Part shown: positions 27,901 through 41,098 of the stretch, one piece after another
How the letters are laid out: each line of letters opens with the position of its first letter
Position numbering within the stretch: the stretch's first letter is position 1
Source of the DNA: Tanytarsus gracilentus
Lineage: Eukaryota > Arthropoda > Insecta > Diptera > Chironomidae
NCBI GenBank assembly: GCA_038502055.1
Contig: JAXRKN010000045.1
Coordinates: 7,305,501 to 7,369,500, forward strand
Length of the DNA stretch: 64,000 bases
Direction: 5' to 3'
Program-made: the position numbers and the translations under genes
Notes under the pieces: model-generated
The model's database searches: none
Told to the model about the DNA's origin: nothing
What the model saw: only the letters and a program-made list of their open reading frames with translations

Positions 27901-30900
27901 AAATAAACTTTTTCCTCTTCTTAATCCTCTTCTAATTATTGCATAAATAATTGAGGAAAAATTATAAAAATTTCCTTTTCTTCTTCGTTCAATTAAATTC
28001 TAAAAATAATTCATTGAGCATCGCGCTCGGTTTTCGTGTTGTAGCAAAAAGTCAGAAGCAGAGCGAAAGCAATTGAAAGTCGATGCTACTAAGTGCCTAT
28101 AATCGAATAATCAATAACAATTTATTTCGTTCATTGCTTTTTCTCTCTTCATTCTTTATACATTGCGGCCGACGGTGAGGGTGATCTGAAAGCCAAGTGG
28201 AATGAGAAACAAAAATAAATGCCAACGATGACGAATGAAATTCAATCAGTCATAAAGAGACATTTTAAAGATGTTGAGCGGAAATGTTAATTCTCATATC
28301 ATCCACAGACTATTAAGAGTTGTTAAATTCACTAGTATGTGCTCTTTTAAATAGAGTGCGTTATCTGAGGAGGATAAAAGTAAAAGTTGGAATTGACTCA
28401 AGTCTTCTACTCAACTAAAAAAAATATATTTTTAAATCCTAAGAAAATATTTTTAAAAAATCCTTTAACATTTTTTATGATCCCAACTCCTCAAGTGCCC
28501 TGATCTATTAGTAGCATCAGGAGACGATTTAAAGCAGTGATGCCCGAAAAAAAGAGAGAGAAGGAAAAAATTGAAAACAGACCTCTAATGAAATGTGATA
28601 CTTTTCAGTCTCTCTCTCCCTTACTCACTCACTCACGATATACATAATACTTAATGAATATTTAAAAACCATATTTTCTGTTTTTACGATCCTTAATTCT
28701 TAATTGCTTGTCGACGCTCATCGGCTTTTGGACTTTTTCATTCTCGCACGGCATTTCATTTGAAATATTTAAAAGAGCTGTTGGAGCGCACCAATTAAAA
28801 TGAATTGAGACTCGAGTATTGCCATGTTATCATGAATTTATATTTTTTATTTTATTAATGAATATTTCCACGAAGTGAGTGAGAGGAGAGATAAAATTGA
28901 AATGAAATTTATGAGCGAAAGCCACCCACAAATTTAAGGAAATTGAATTGAGAGAATTATTTTTTTGAGGTGGTTTCAAACAATTTTAATAGCTGCTAAT
29001 TATGATGAAATTTTTATGTGAAAAAATATAGTTAAAATATTCGAAAATTAACCTTAACTGAGTCAGGAAGTCAAATGTCAACTTCGATATTTTACAGATA
29101 TTTCTAACCCGCCCATCATGCCACTCAACGACTAGTAAAAATTTATTAACTATAACAAAAAAGAATCGTTTCAAATTTCCTAATCATTTCTAACTGATCT
29201 CACTTCATTCATATTTAAATTATTTCTCTCTTCACTTCATTTATTTTTAAACTTCAAGTCGTCACATTTAGAGATTTGAACTCATTGGTAATTAGAATAA
29301 CAATAATCGTTAGAATAATGCGATAATTGACTTGACACTGTCAACATAAATAAACAAGTCTTTGCTTCTTTTCTTTCTTCGCTACATTGCGAACAACCGA
29401 AAAAAATCAATATGGTTAATATCCGCCAGCACACACTCAACTCTCACAAGGGATCAGACTGACATTGAAAGAAAGATGGAATATAGCTTAAAAACATCTC
29501 ATTTGAAGACATTATGAACATGAAAGAAGAAATATTTTACGAGATAATTAAATGAGATGCGTGTGTGAGAGGGAAGAAATTATTTTACGTTTCGGATCAA
29601 GGAAGATCTCATAAATTTATTCGAGATTTAACAAAGTTAAGAGGTTGATTTTAAAAATTAATTTAAAATTTAAATACAATAAAAAATTAACTCCACGCCA
29701 AGCACATGGCGGGTGGTTTAAACAATCCAATTGAGACATCTTCTAAAAACAGACAATCGCTCTTAAATTAGAAGCAGAAATATCACCAGCAGCACAACTC
29801 TCATAAGAAAATGACAAGTCAGAGGCAATTTCAGTGACAAACACATTACTGTCAACATTTTATGAGTTTTATTGCTCCGACAACGACCAGTAAATGGGCT
29901 CGAAACAATCTAATAACTTGAACGATTTCTATTTTCGTGTTCACGTCAATTAAGAATATTGTTTTTCTCATATATATATTTGCTAACGCTATGACTTAAT
30001 GAACAATACTTGAGTCACTCGACGACTTGATTGAAATAAATATATTTGTGAACATTCACATTCTCATGTGTTATGATTTATGATTTATGGTGCTATTGGT
30101 ATAGATGCGAGAAATAAAAAATAGTGGTAGACACTTCATACTTTATGTTGATTGCAAAAAATGTCACATCATAAAAATTAATTTTGATTTTTTCTTAAAT
30201 CATTTCAAAAAAGTTTCAGCGACGTAATTTATTCACATCCCTTGAAAGACTTCTTAAGTGAATAAACTAGGAGAGAGAGAAAATGATTAATTGGCAATTA
30301 TGAGGAAAATATTTTTCCTTTCGAGCGCGCGAAATTAAATTTACATTTAGCGTTTAAATCGTTCTTTCTGCGTCTGCTGCAATTTTCCTTAATTTATTGC
30401 CACATGCACATTGTGTGTGGCTCAAATGCCGCTAATTGCAGCAGCAAATTCTATATTTTTAGGTCAATAAGAGGAAAAAATTTGTCGCAATTTTCAATTT
30501 GCATGTGAAAAATATTTTTAAGATGCAGAAAGCATGCGATGAAAAATGTAAAAAAAAATTAATTGATTTTGATGGACGAGTAAGTAAGAAAAAGAGTGAC
30601 AATGATTTTTAAAATTGAATCAAATTAATTCCAAAAATCAATTAGATTAATTATAGTCCCTGATTGACACTCACAAATGATAATTTTTTCCCTTCATGTT
30701 CTTCTCTCCCTCTAACCGCTTCGATGTGTGTGACGATCTCAATTTTTCTCTCTCTTACATGCTGCAATTAATTCTGAAGCTCATACACACAAATTGCCAG
30801 CATGTAGCATAAATCATTAACGAATTTTATTTTCATCCTCAAAGGCAAGTACAAAAATGTTGCAGGGCGCTGTAAAATCCGGATGAATTCGTCAAAGAGA

Positions 30901-33900
30901 CTCAAATGTATTTTCTTAAGTGTCAAAAATAAATTCGTCAAACTTTTGATGTTTTTAAAACGATCATAAAAAAATCGTCCGCTGTTGTCGACTATTATTG
31001 CCTCACATCAACATCACAGTCCCGATTTTCAAATTGAATTTTATGTGTGTTTCACAAACAGCATCCATGTCGATCTCAATTGTGCGTGTATCCGAGCTGT
31101 AAAAGTTTTTTTCTTCTTATTTGAAGAGTAAAATTAGGATCATTTGAGATCATCAATCACTCTATTGCTGGTGGTTGACTTTCACACAGTGAATGGTTTC
31201 AATTTTTATTTTATTTTTTATAACTTCTTGTCAACCAATATTAAATTATTCGTTTATATTTTGTATCACAATTCGAAGGGCTCACACAATTCAGATTTCA
31301 ATGAAATTTTCTCTCTTTCGCAACAACCTAAGACAATTAGACAACATAACTCACCTGTGTCTCGGTGACATTCAATAATCTCGCCATTTCACTTCGTTCA
31401 CTCGAGCTGAGATATTTTTTCACTTCAAATTGCTTCTCGAGCTCAAAAATTTGACGTCCTGTAAAAGTTGTTCTCGCCTTCTTTTTCCTCTTGCCATCCG
31501 CCGACTGTTCATCATAGCCATCCTCATTCATCGAATGCTCATCGTCATCGATTTCTTTTCCATTCGAATCTTTATAGCTCATTGAATCATTTGATAAATA
31601 CGAATCGGAAGTCACTTCAATCGAACGCTTTCGCTTTAAAATTGACTTTGTTGGTAAATCTGTGGGCGAGAGAAAGAATTGAAAGATTTTAATCACTTTT
31701 TTCTATGAAATGAATTTTTTTAGGTGTTGAAAGTATTTTTTTGGGAATTTTTGAATGATAAAATATTGTTAAAAATTTATCAAACTGAGGAAGTGATTAA
31801 AAATTTGTTTAAAAATCAAGGGATGGAAAATTAATATTTTATAAATCGTAATTTATTTCAAACAGCTAAAAAGTCATGCCTAAAATTAACAGCTAAAGTT
31901 TCAATTTAATTTAATTAGCAATAAAAATTACGCCTCACTTTGTTCACTTCTAAATTGGTTTTCAATCAAGAAGAAAATTTGAAATTTAAATTCATAGCAA
32001 TACAATGTCACCGCTCCGTAAAAATAATAAACGAAACAACGGTTCACGGCTTTTTAATTTGCAAACAATCTCTAAACAATTTAAATTTAATTTATGACCC
32101 ATATTTAATGTCACTCAACATGCTCTCGGTGAACATGAGCGAGACAAAATCAAGCTTTTCTGTGTTCGTCCGACAAATGTCTCAATAAGAGAAACAAAAT
32201 AAAATCAATTGATATGAAATGGAGTGAATAATTGAGTCGGAATATTTCAAATTGAAAATTTATCACACAGATTGTGATATAAGTCCAAACAAGGGTTGAC
32301 TAATTTTCATTTATTTTTTTGTAATTTATTAAAATCTAAATTTCCCAACCTTGGATAAAAGAGAGCAAAATTGAAATTTAATTGAATCACCAAAATTGCT
32401 CATCGAAAGGAGAGAGATATCAATTGATTTCACATTTTTCTCTTTCCCTCATGGCGATTGAGTTTTCATTATCATCGTCACTCTCCATTCGAATGAGTGT
32501 ACAAAATTCGCATTGCTGCTAATAAATTTTATCGTTTCGTTTATTTAAACGCTCGAGAGAAATGAAAAAAGTTGGAGAGTGAGAGATTCAATGGAATGTT
32601 TTTAATTAGCTCTTGTTCCAATAATTGCTGTTGACCACCCAAAATGACCTGGGTCGAGAGACTCACACTCTCTTTCAACTTCGTTTATGCACAATTTTAA
32701 GTAATTATTGAATTTCATGAGAGAAAATATTTTATTGTGAGGAGTGGACAAAAAAATCGGGAACTTCCCATTAAAAATTAAATTATTAATTATTTTTTAA
32801 AACTAAAAATAAAATTAATCAACTTTATGATTATTTTTATTTTCACCCAATTTCACATTTCACAAACCGCCCGTAAAAATTTGAGAAAATAATGAAAATG
32901 ATGTGCCGTAAAAAATTTTTATGTCATCTCACTCGCTTCCACAATTAATAATTAATAATTGCGCAATTGCTAATTGAAAGCGAAAATCAATTTAAAACAT
33001 TTAATGACTCATTCAGCAGCGGCAGCGATGACAACGAGCTCTCATTTCAATAATGTGTAATAATAATTTTTCCGCACGCTCTTTTTCTCTAAAAAAACTT
33101 ACGAAACAGAAGAAAATAATTTTTTTATCCGAAACGTAATGAATCGCTTTAAAACATTAAGGTTTCACTTAAAAATAAATCGCTTTGCATGGGAGAGTGA
33201 AGAATGAAAATAAATAAAGAGAGTGAACACGGGTGTATTAAATTTAATAATTCATAAAGCACTTTTTTACAACTTTTTCTCCTCTCAAGTCGACAGAGTC
33301 GTTATGTAGGTGAATTACATCGCATGAATCATACACTGCCGTGTGCACATACTTAAAGGAGCATGAAAATTCTAATAATGCGCGACGAATATCAAAATTA
33401 CTTTTTTTCTGATGAATAAAAAATTTAAATTAAATCTACAGCAAAATTTTAATTGAGATAATTTTTTTATATAAATTTCTCGAAAGATAAATCAAATTTA
33501 AATTAATTCAAAAGTCATTCACACACAAATCGTCGAGACGACTCACAAGTCGCACTCGAGGAAGAAGATGAAAGATGTAATGGAAAGAGAAAAAGTTAAT
33601 CTGATTACAAAAACAGAACACTCCAATTTATGCCCACGCGATAGTAGTTCTTACTACTTGCTTACATACATTAAACACCATTTCATCACTTCATATGAAG
33701 AGAGAAGCTGAATGATTTTTAAATTATTTTCATTAAATTTGTGAAATTTTTAAGTGTTCACACCCAAAAGAAAATCCGCAATTTAAAAGTTACTGTAGGA
33801 CGTAATAATTTCATTATGGTAATTTTTTTATTTGTTTTGGTTTATTTTTAAAAAAAAATTTTTTTTATTTTTTTTTTTTTTTTATATTTTTAAATTTTTA

Positions 33901-35024
33901 TATATTTTTTTTTTTATTTTTTTCCCCCCCCTCTATCCCCCTTATTCCTCCCTTCATCCCTTCGCTTATCTTAGGATAGCTAGTGATGTTTTATAAATCA
34001 AATAATTTAAAACTTTAATTTATCTTTACTTTTAAAAATTTTTTTATTTTTTATTTTTCATTCATATTTTTATGAACTTAGAATACCTTTTTTTAATAAA
34101 ACCTATGAAATCCTTTTTAAATCATGACCTGGATTTTGTTTTTTTTTATTCCGCGAAATTCCAAGGTTTTTTTATGGAAAACTTATTTTAAATTCATAAT
34201 CCTCCGGGTGGTTTTTCGCGGTTTCCGTGAAATAATCCACACTTTGCGTGACCAACACCCAATTTCATCATCATTGTAAAATAATTAAATTAAAAAAGAT
34301 CGCTAATTAATTGAAGAAATTACACACCTTTCTTCAATTTCCCACTCGAAAGTATTGACTTTGTCGCGGATCGATCCATTATGCCGGGCGATGAGTCGCG
34401 CGATTTAATGACACACAAATTCAGTGGCTGATCACTTGCGACACTTTCATCTTCGTCGCTCGTTTCACTAAACGATAATCCGCGACTGCTAATTCCATTA
34501 CTACTGCTCGTATGTCGCGCATGTACATCATTGCCGTTATTCGGAGGCGAATTTATATTTAAATTTAGCAGATGTTGGAGCGTCGACGGCTCAACGTGCT
34601 GATAAGATCGACTCGAATTATTGTTTTTATCACTAATTTTTATTTCATCTCGATGTTGCTGCCTTTTTTGGGCGCCCCACTGAAGAATATCCATGATCGA
34701 GTAGGGCGTCGGAGATTTGGGTGGCTTTCGGTAGACATGCTCATGCCATGATGTCGTCGGCTCAGTCTTTAACTCGATAATTTTTTGTGCCTCCTCATTG
34801 ACAATTTCCTTATTAGCGACGGCCGGAAGGAGGAGAAGAGGTGGTGCAGTGTCGGGTCGTCGACTAGCGCACATCACAATATCAACAGTCTTCTTCTTCT
34901 CTTCCTTCTCTAACGATTTCGATCGTTTATTAGCCATTTTAATCCCATTATTCACTTCAACACATTCCACATTGCTACTTTTATGAGCTTCTTCATTTTC
35001 ATCGTAATCACTTAATTCCAACAT
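24918..35024 (-). CDS. NK7.1: NK-class homeobox transcription factor, NK7.1-like
   Basis: Five coding exons: 35024-34328, 31659-31355, 25589-25578 (12 nt), 25511-25490 (22 nt) and 25369-24918, giving 495 aa. The homeodomain is residues 291-350: RTTFTGRQIFELEKQFEVKK, then YLSSSERSEMARLLNVTETQ, then VKIW, FQNRRTK and WKKQENI, the last three from exons 3, 4 and 5. W48, F49, N51 and R53 are intact. Residues 106-114 (TPYSIMDIL) are an EH1/TN-type repressor motif and 200-204 (PLNLC) resembles a CtBP-binding site, so a DNA-binding repressor is likely. The sequence best fits my recollection of the NK7.1 family rather than NK1, NK6, Lbx or BarH; a family tree would settle it. The start is supported by an in-frame TAA two codons upstream. 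Introns 1 and 2 are 2.7 and 5.8 kb; the gene lies in gene-poor DNA. Confidence 0.85.
33841..33960. repeat. Homopolymer tract in intron 1 of the NK gene
   Basis: Alternating A-runs, T-runs and a C-run (TTTTTTCCCCCCCCC near 33920) are followed by a CT-rich stretch up to about 33965. Homopolymers this regular may be real low-complexity DNA or poor consensus in the assembly. Confidence 0.6.
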
Positions 35025-38000
35025 AATTTATTTTATTGCTCTATTATATTCTCCCCTCACACACTTTCGCTTGATTCTTTCTTAAATTTCCATGTTTTAT
35101 TTCTTGAATAATATTTTTTTGTTCGTTGAGTTTTAAAAAGTTTTGTTTAAAAAAATCGTTGCAATTTTTTAAAAATTCTGATTCACCGATGTCAACTTGT
35201 GAGTCTCACACGAGTTAATCATCATATTCACAAGGTATTAGCAAAGCACCTAGTTTTATTTAAAATTGTCACAATCAAACACATTCCATTGGTCTCACAT
35301 TACTTTTTTGCAATTTTTCAGATTTCAACAGAAATTTTTTTTCACACCAAAAATGCAATAAATTTTATTTCTTTCTAATTCAACACGACAACAACCGGCT
35401 TATATTGATTTTCCACTCAGTGTGTCAAAAAATATAAATATATATATTTATTTCAAGGAAAATATTAAATTTCTCCTTCTCCAATCATTTAAATATCTTT
35501 CTTTGCTCTCTCTCTCTCACTGTGTGAACGGGAGCGAGCGATAATATGCGATGAAAATCCGTCAGAGTCTAAATTGAAACTAAATCAAATAATGTGAAAT
35601 AAACATAAAGACTTCACAACGACGGCAAGCGGCAAAAAACGAACGAAAATTTATTAACTTGTTTGAATGAGACAAAAAAGAGAGCGAATGGAATGAAAAT
35701 GAGAGAATTGAGAGAGAAATGTAAACCCAACAAATTGGACAAATTATCTTTTTAAATTCAGAGGATGATGTTGAGTTTTATGATGATTATTTAATTTTTT
35801 ATTCTTTATTTTTTTTCTATTAAACGCTTAAAATTGAGATAGCAAAAGAATTGCAAATTTATTAAATAAATCCACCGAATTTTTTTTTCATCCACACAGA
35901 TTTTTTTAAGGGTCGCTTCTCATTATCCTCTTCCGGATGATAAATCTCATATTTTATTCATCACGCATTCATTTCACATATAAATAGACGGTAATAATTT
36001 AATTATTTTTTTTCACCAATAAACAAATTCATTATGCCGCGCACACACATCACATTTCGCGGGGATAAAAATGTGAAATTTTAATTCTGATTTTAATGCA
36101 ATTTGTAAACAATTTATGAAAAATAAATGAAAATGATTTTATTGTCGATGAGCCTGAGGGAGGATAATTGATTTCGGCTTTTGTTGCTGCATGCTGAACA
36201 TGGAACGAATTGAGATAATGAGCGATGATGATAATGTGCGGGGTGAAATTTTCCTCCTTGTGAACTCAATGAGAAAGAGAGTCATTATTGCTATACACAT
36301 TCATGGCATAATTGTCTTCGTGTATTTAATTTTGAATGAGAGCAAAAATTTTAGGATGACGATTATAAATCCAAGGGTTGACAAATTAAATAAGATTAAG
36401 AAATCTTCAAAGATCATAAAATTTGTTAAATTATAAATAAGTTGTTAAATGTAAAAATATAATTTACTTCTCTCCTCAATCACATCATAAAACAGTTTAC
36501 AACAAATGGAAGCGTAATTTTCATTGTCAAACATTTTTCTCTTTCTACACTTTATGGAATTCAACGCTCGATGTTTTAAGAGGAGGAAAAAGCGACAATA
36601 GAAGTAACACAGCATCAGCAAATGTATAAAAGAAATTGTGCAAAGTTCGCTTTTTCTCTCTGCGAATATAAACGAGCGCAAAAGGAAGCGACACGAATTG
36701 AAATGAAATGAAACTATGAAAGAACGTTTTTAGCTAATGTGTTAAAAAATTTCAATGAGGTCAAAACCTCTTTAAATATTTTAAACAAATTTAATATAAA
36801 TGTAAAAAATATTTGAGTTTCCTTCCCTAGAAGTATCAAACCCATGAAACACTTTTTTTCCTTAGCAATTAACATTTTTTCACTTACATTTTGACACTGT
36901 ACTTCATGTGCACTTTATGCTCATGCTGAAAATAATCGAGAGAGGTCGCAATTGAAGTTGAAGTGCAATGCCGCGGACTCGAGAACAATATGGAACCAAT
37001 TAAAAAGCGTTTATTAATTAGTGAAGTATAGTCTCGGCCATGCTTTCCATACCACAAACGTGTCTGATAAATTTTTTACTCTCGCTCGAGTGTGTGTACA
37101 TGAAAAGTGCATTAAGTCAGCCAAGCCAAATTTGGATTTTAATGCATGAAATTGTTGCTGTTAACTTTTCTTAATAGTCATAAAAAATTGTTGATAGAAG
37201 CTATTGAGATCATGTTATTGATACTTTAAAGCTTCCATAAATATGAAAAATATATTTACTGAATAAAATGTTTCAAAAATTGCTTTTAAAAAATAATGGA
37301 TAGTTTCTAGATTTTGGGTATTAATGCAATGAATAATTTTAACTTGTCAATGCATTTTTAGAGTAACAAAATTTTAGTTTGTTACAAAACATCTAACCCG
37401 TATAAATTGTAATTTAAATCGTGTTGATATATTTTTTAAATCAGTGACAATTTAAACTCTCAACTGAACAATTTATCAGTTTAAAATTCTCTCGATGTAT
37501 TAATTTATATTTATATCATTTTATCATCTCAATTAAATGTTTTTCTAAAAATAAAGTTAATTGTTTGAATATTAAATAAACATGGATTCAAAAAATGTAA
37601 ATTTTATTTCAACTTTAGTGTTTAATATAAATAATTTACATTTTAACTTAATAAAACTTAATTTTCATGAGCCACCATTCAAAAACTAATTAAAATCTAT
37701 TTTTTCTCTCTAAAAAGAAAAATAGCTCGCAGCAACAAAGTGAGCGAAAATCATCTCACGGCATCTCGTCAAATTAATTCATCTAGCATTAAATGTACAC
37801 AAAAAAGAGATTTTAATAGAGTTGCACTCAATGTAGTGCGCACACACATAATTTTTTGCCTGTTGGCGAGTGTAAACAATTTAATAAAATTTCTAAACGA
37901 CTCGAGTCGAGATGCAATAGTTTGCGAAAAAAAAAATCACGAGAGACAATCTAAATTGAAAATAGTAAATCATGAACGAAGACAGAAGGCACTTAATAGA

Positions 38001-39100
38001 TGCTCGAGACATTTAGCGTACATTGTAATGCAGAGAGATGTCTCGTAATTGCTCTGTTAATTAATTTCTCTCTCCTCTGATGGCGAAAAGAATTTTGCCC
38101 GAAAGCTTCATCATCGCCAACTCAAAAGCGATTTAGAGGGAAAATTAATTAATTTGTTGTTTATGTTCATACCTTTGTGAAAATATCTTTCAATGAATTT
38201 TGAGATTTTCTATAAATAAATTTTCATTTTCGCTCGCTCATTACTTTTATGACGGATGACACGAGTCAAACGTTCATCGAAAATGTCTCAAGGAAATTTT
38301 CTTGACAAAAGTTAAATTTTCATGGCATGGCAGTGAAAAATTTCCGTTTCCATCCTCGTTTTTGAAATTGAATGATCTTTTTCTCTCTCGAAATGATTTT
38401 TCTTCATCCTCTCCATCCCATTTTGCACACTGATTCAATACTAAGTGCTTAAATGTGTAAAGCATTTTACAGTCGAATAAATTTGCATCAGCAAAACTCT
38501 TTTGACTCATCATCAGCACCGGCAGCTCGCGCTCGAGTTGATTTATCTCTAATTGAATGTAAAATGAATCTAGATGGAGTGAAAATTAGTTAATTTTGAA
38601 TTTTAAATCGCTCTCAATAGTTTAAACTTGTTAAGCATGGAGATTTAAAATGGATTTACTTAATTTCAACTCTGACTCGCTCAACTTGGAGAATTCAGCT
38701 TTGACATCTCAACTTAATATTTTTCATGTTGTGTCTATTGCGCGTCGTAAGAAAATGTGCACATTGCAGTGATGATTGTTTAAGGCATTTACTAAGCAAT
38801 AAAACTCATAAAATGTTGACACTAATGTGTTCCTCAGAGCAGAAATTTTCTTCGCTTAGATGCTGAGAGATTAAATGCGATATTTATGCTGATGGCAATC
38901 GCTTCTTATTCAAATTTTTAAAATTGAATTTTTATGGATGTTCATACTAACCGAAACTAAAAAATCAAAACGGTTTTTACAAAATAAAGATTTTAATTTG
39001 AAATTTCTTGCTTTAATTTTACAACCTGAAATATTTTTCAATTTAAATTCAAAAATTTTAATTTTCAATATATTGCAATATAAAAATAAATTTTCAATTT
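35025..39100. other. Gene-free region upstream of the NK gene
   Basis: No supported coding exon. The part next to 35024 must include the promoter and 5' UTR of the homeobox gene; a CT-rich microsatellite lies near 35506-35520. Open frames at 36191-36436, 36445-36681, 37740-38048 and 38274-38519 have no recognisable features. Confidence 0.45.
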
Positions 39101-39277
39101 TTAGTAATTAATAAATATAAAAAGAAGGAGAAGTTGCGGCAGTTTCTCTGAAGGTCTTGATTTGGGTTTGGTGTCCTCAATAGTTGTCATGATTGGGATG
39201 AAGCATTTGTTTCTATTGAAACTGTCTAAAAACGGGAATAAAGTTGTCATAATCGGTGTTGAGTATCTGGATGTCAT

Positions 39278-39831
39278 CTACAGCCACGATCCGAAACCAC
39301 ATTTGCCGTGATCTGACACAAAGCTGGAAGAGGATGTGATGACACCGGAATCTGATTGGAGAGCAAATCTGAAATATTCAAAAAAATTAATTAATTTGAT
39401 CGAGTTTTCATTGAAAATTTACTTACCGCTTTGATTTTTTCTCATGTGCAAGAATGAAACGTTGCCAAGCAGCACCTTCCACAAATGGTTCCTCGGTCAA
39501 AGGTTCCGAGGATGTGTGTGAGGTGAGCGATGGCGTTTCATTCTTAACGACTTCACTCCAGCTAAAATTGGGAGAAAAAATTAAGAAAATTCTTTAAATT
39601 TTTGTTTTTCCACTTACGATTTGGAGAAGAAGTGATGCAATTGATTATCGCGATTGTGCTGACGTTTGATTGATTCAGCAATCGCCGGATCCTCCTCACA
39701 ATAAAAATTTAAATTGGACTCTGGAAGATCCGAAATAACTGGATGAGAAAAAAATAATTAAAAATCTTATAAATGTCTTATATAGCTATATATAGTGTCC
39801 TTAATTGCTTACACAAAGGAAATGTTAACAT
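39278..39831 (-). CDS. Uncharacterised 121-aa protein, four exons
   Basis: I do not recognise this gene. Exons 39831-39813 (19 nt, MLTFPL), 39738-39618, 39561-39427 and 39368-39278 join in consistent phases (1, 2, 2) with donors GTAAGC, GTAAGT, GTAAGT, and end in TAG. The product has no signal peptide or membrane segment and is polar: NFYCEEDPAIAESIKRQHNR, FFSKSWSEVV, EGAAWQRFILAHEKKSKR, and a Ser-rich C-terminus ending GKCGFGSWL. Agreement of phase across four small exons is the main evidence that it is real; the first exon is the least certain. The same frame stays open for 58 codons after the TAG, to a TAA at 39103-39101, in sequence richer in GC than the surroundings (see findings). MPC2 lies 920 bp upstream on the same strand, too far to imply a link. 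Confidence 0.65.
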
Positions 39832-40750
39832 TTTTTTAATTAAAGTTTTCAGAACGTCTTGATCGAATGAAATTTAAGTTTTGAATGAAAAATTGGTAAA
39901 TTTTTTTTCAAGGTCGACTTAGATTGAAAATTCTACAAATTTCACAGCTCAAATTGATGAAAAATACAAAAACGCAATTATGCAAAATTAATTTCCATTT
40001 TTGAGAATTCAATTTGTCACAAAAAAAAGCTTGTGTTGAAGTAAAGACTCACCATGCTCTCATTATTTATCACATAATAATTCATTTTATTGTGTTAAAA
40101 CAGGAATGAATAAATTCACAACACAAAGTATAACAAATTAGCAGAAAAATCATTTTTAATTCACTTCACTGTGCGAGAGCGAAAACATCAAAGAAATTAT
40201 TTCAGTCATCATAAAATCTACGCTTAAACGTTTCCTCGAGGATTAATTTGTCATGACAACGTTTACATTTTTTTTTTGTTGTGTGATCTATAGAAGTATT
40301 TTGCATTCCCTCAACGTCTCTTCTTATTAAAATGGATAATGCGGCTGTCATATATATACACACACACTTATGTGGAAATCATTTAGCAACAAATCATCGA
40401 GCATAAAAATTTTAATTTTATTTTTTATTTGATAAAATTATTTTTAAGGATAAAATTTATGAACAACTCCCAATTTTAAAATTTTGATTAATTCCCTCTT
40501 TAAAATTGTGTCTTTGTTGTCATGGAAAATACAAAAAATCGTCTCTCCTTTTTCATACTTTTAATAGCATAATATGTTAGACTGATGAAAGTATTAAATC
40601 ATGAAGAATTTGACCATTTCGAGAGTTGAAATATTTTTCTACGCATGTTATTCATTCTAAATTTTGTAAACAATAATAAAAGAGGGTAAAAATCATTTTG
40701 CTAGCTCAAGAAATGTTTTGTGCTAATTTATTTGATTACAGTAAAATTTA

Positions 40751-41098
40751 TTATGATGATTTTCGATGTTTAAAAGCGCGATAAAGTTGAATTGATTGTG
40801 TGAGTGCTACAAAAGCGTTGACTGATAAAAGTGAATAGTTTTTCGGTGTTATAACCATAGAGTATCTTGACCAAACCACTCCTGTAAATGCCAACGACAA
40901 TGATTGAGGTACGGATAATGTTTCAGGTGGTCGCGAATAAAGATCTTTGAGGCCGGCAACAACGAGAGTCCACTTGAAGATTGGAGCCCAGAAAAACACT
41001 GTTTTAGGACCTGCCGGATGCATCCATAGCGGCCGAAGCTTTTCAGGAATTTTCGGATCGGCATAATTTACAATTGCGTTATACAGTTTCGAGGACAT
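40751..41098 (-). CDS. MPC2: Mitochondrial pyruvate carrier 2
   Basis: MPC2 pairs with MPC1 in the inner mitochondrial membrane to import pyruvate. The 115-aa single-exon frame has the family core: LRPLWMHPAGPKTVFFWAPI, FKWTLVVAGLKDL, the GVVWSRYSMVITPKNYSLLS segment and a third hydrophobic stretch ending QLYRAFKHR. Three membrane segments are expected. The HPAGP start and WSRYSMVI-PKN motif separate it from MPC1. The start at 41098 gives the usual short polar leader (MSSKLYNAIVNYADPKIPEK). The absence of introns is notable in this intron-rich window; a retrocopy is possible, but the frame is intact. On the minus strand the stop codon overlaps an AATAAA (40752-40747), and a second AATAAA lies at 40732-40727. 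Confidence 0.93.
   Translation of the reverse strand: MSSKLYNAIVNYADPKIPEKLRPLWMHPAGPKTVFFWAPIFKWTLVVAGLKDLYSRPPETLSVPQSLSLAFTGVVWSRYSMVITPKNYSLLSVNAFVALTQSIQLYRAFKHRKSS

Noticed and set aside
40041..40070. Alternative first exon of the 121-aa gene (ATGAGAGCATG before GTGAGT)
   Set aside because: The donor is good, but its phase would put the next exon into a frame that soon stops; the 19-nt exon at 39813-39831 keeps the frame.
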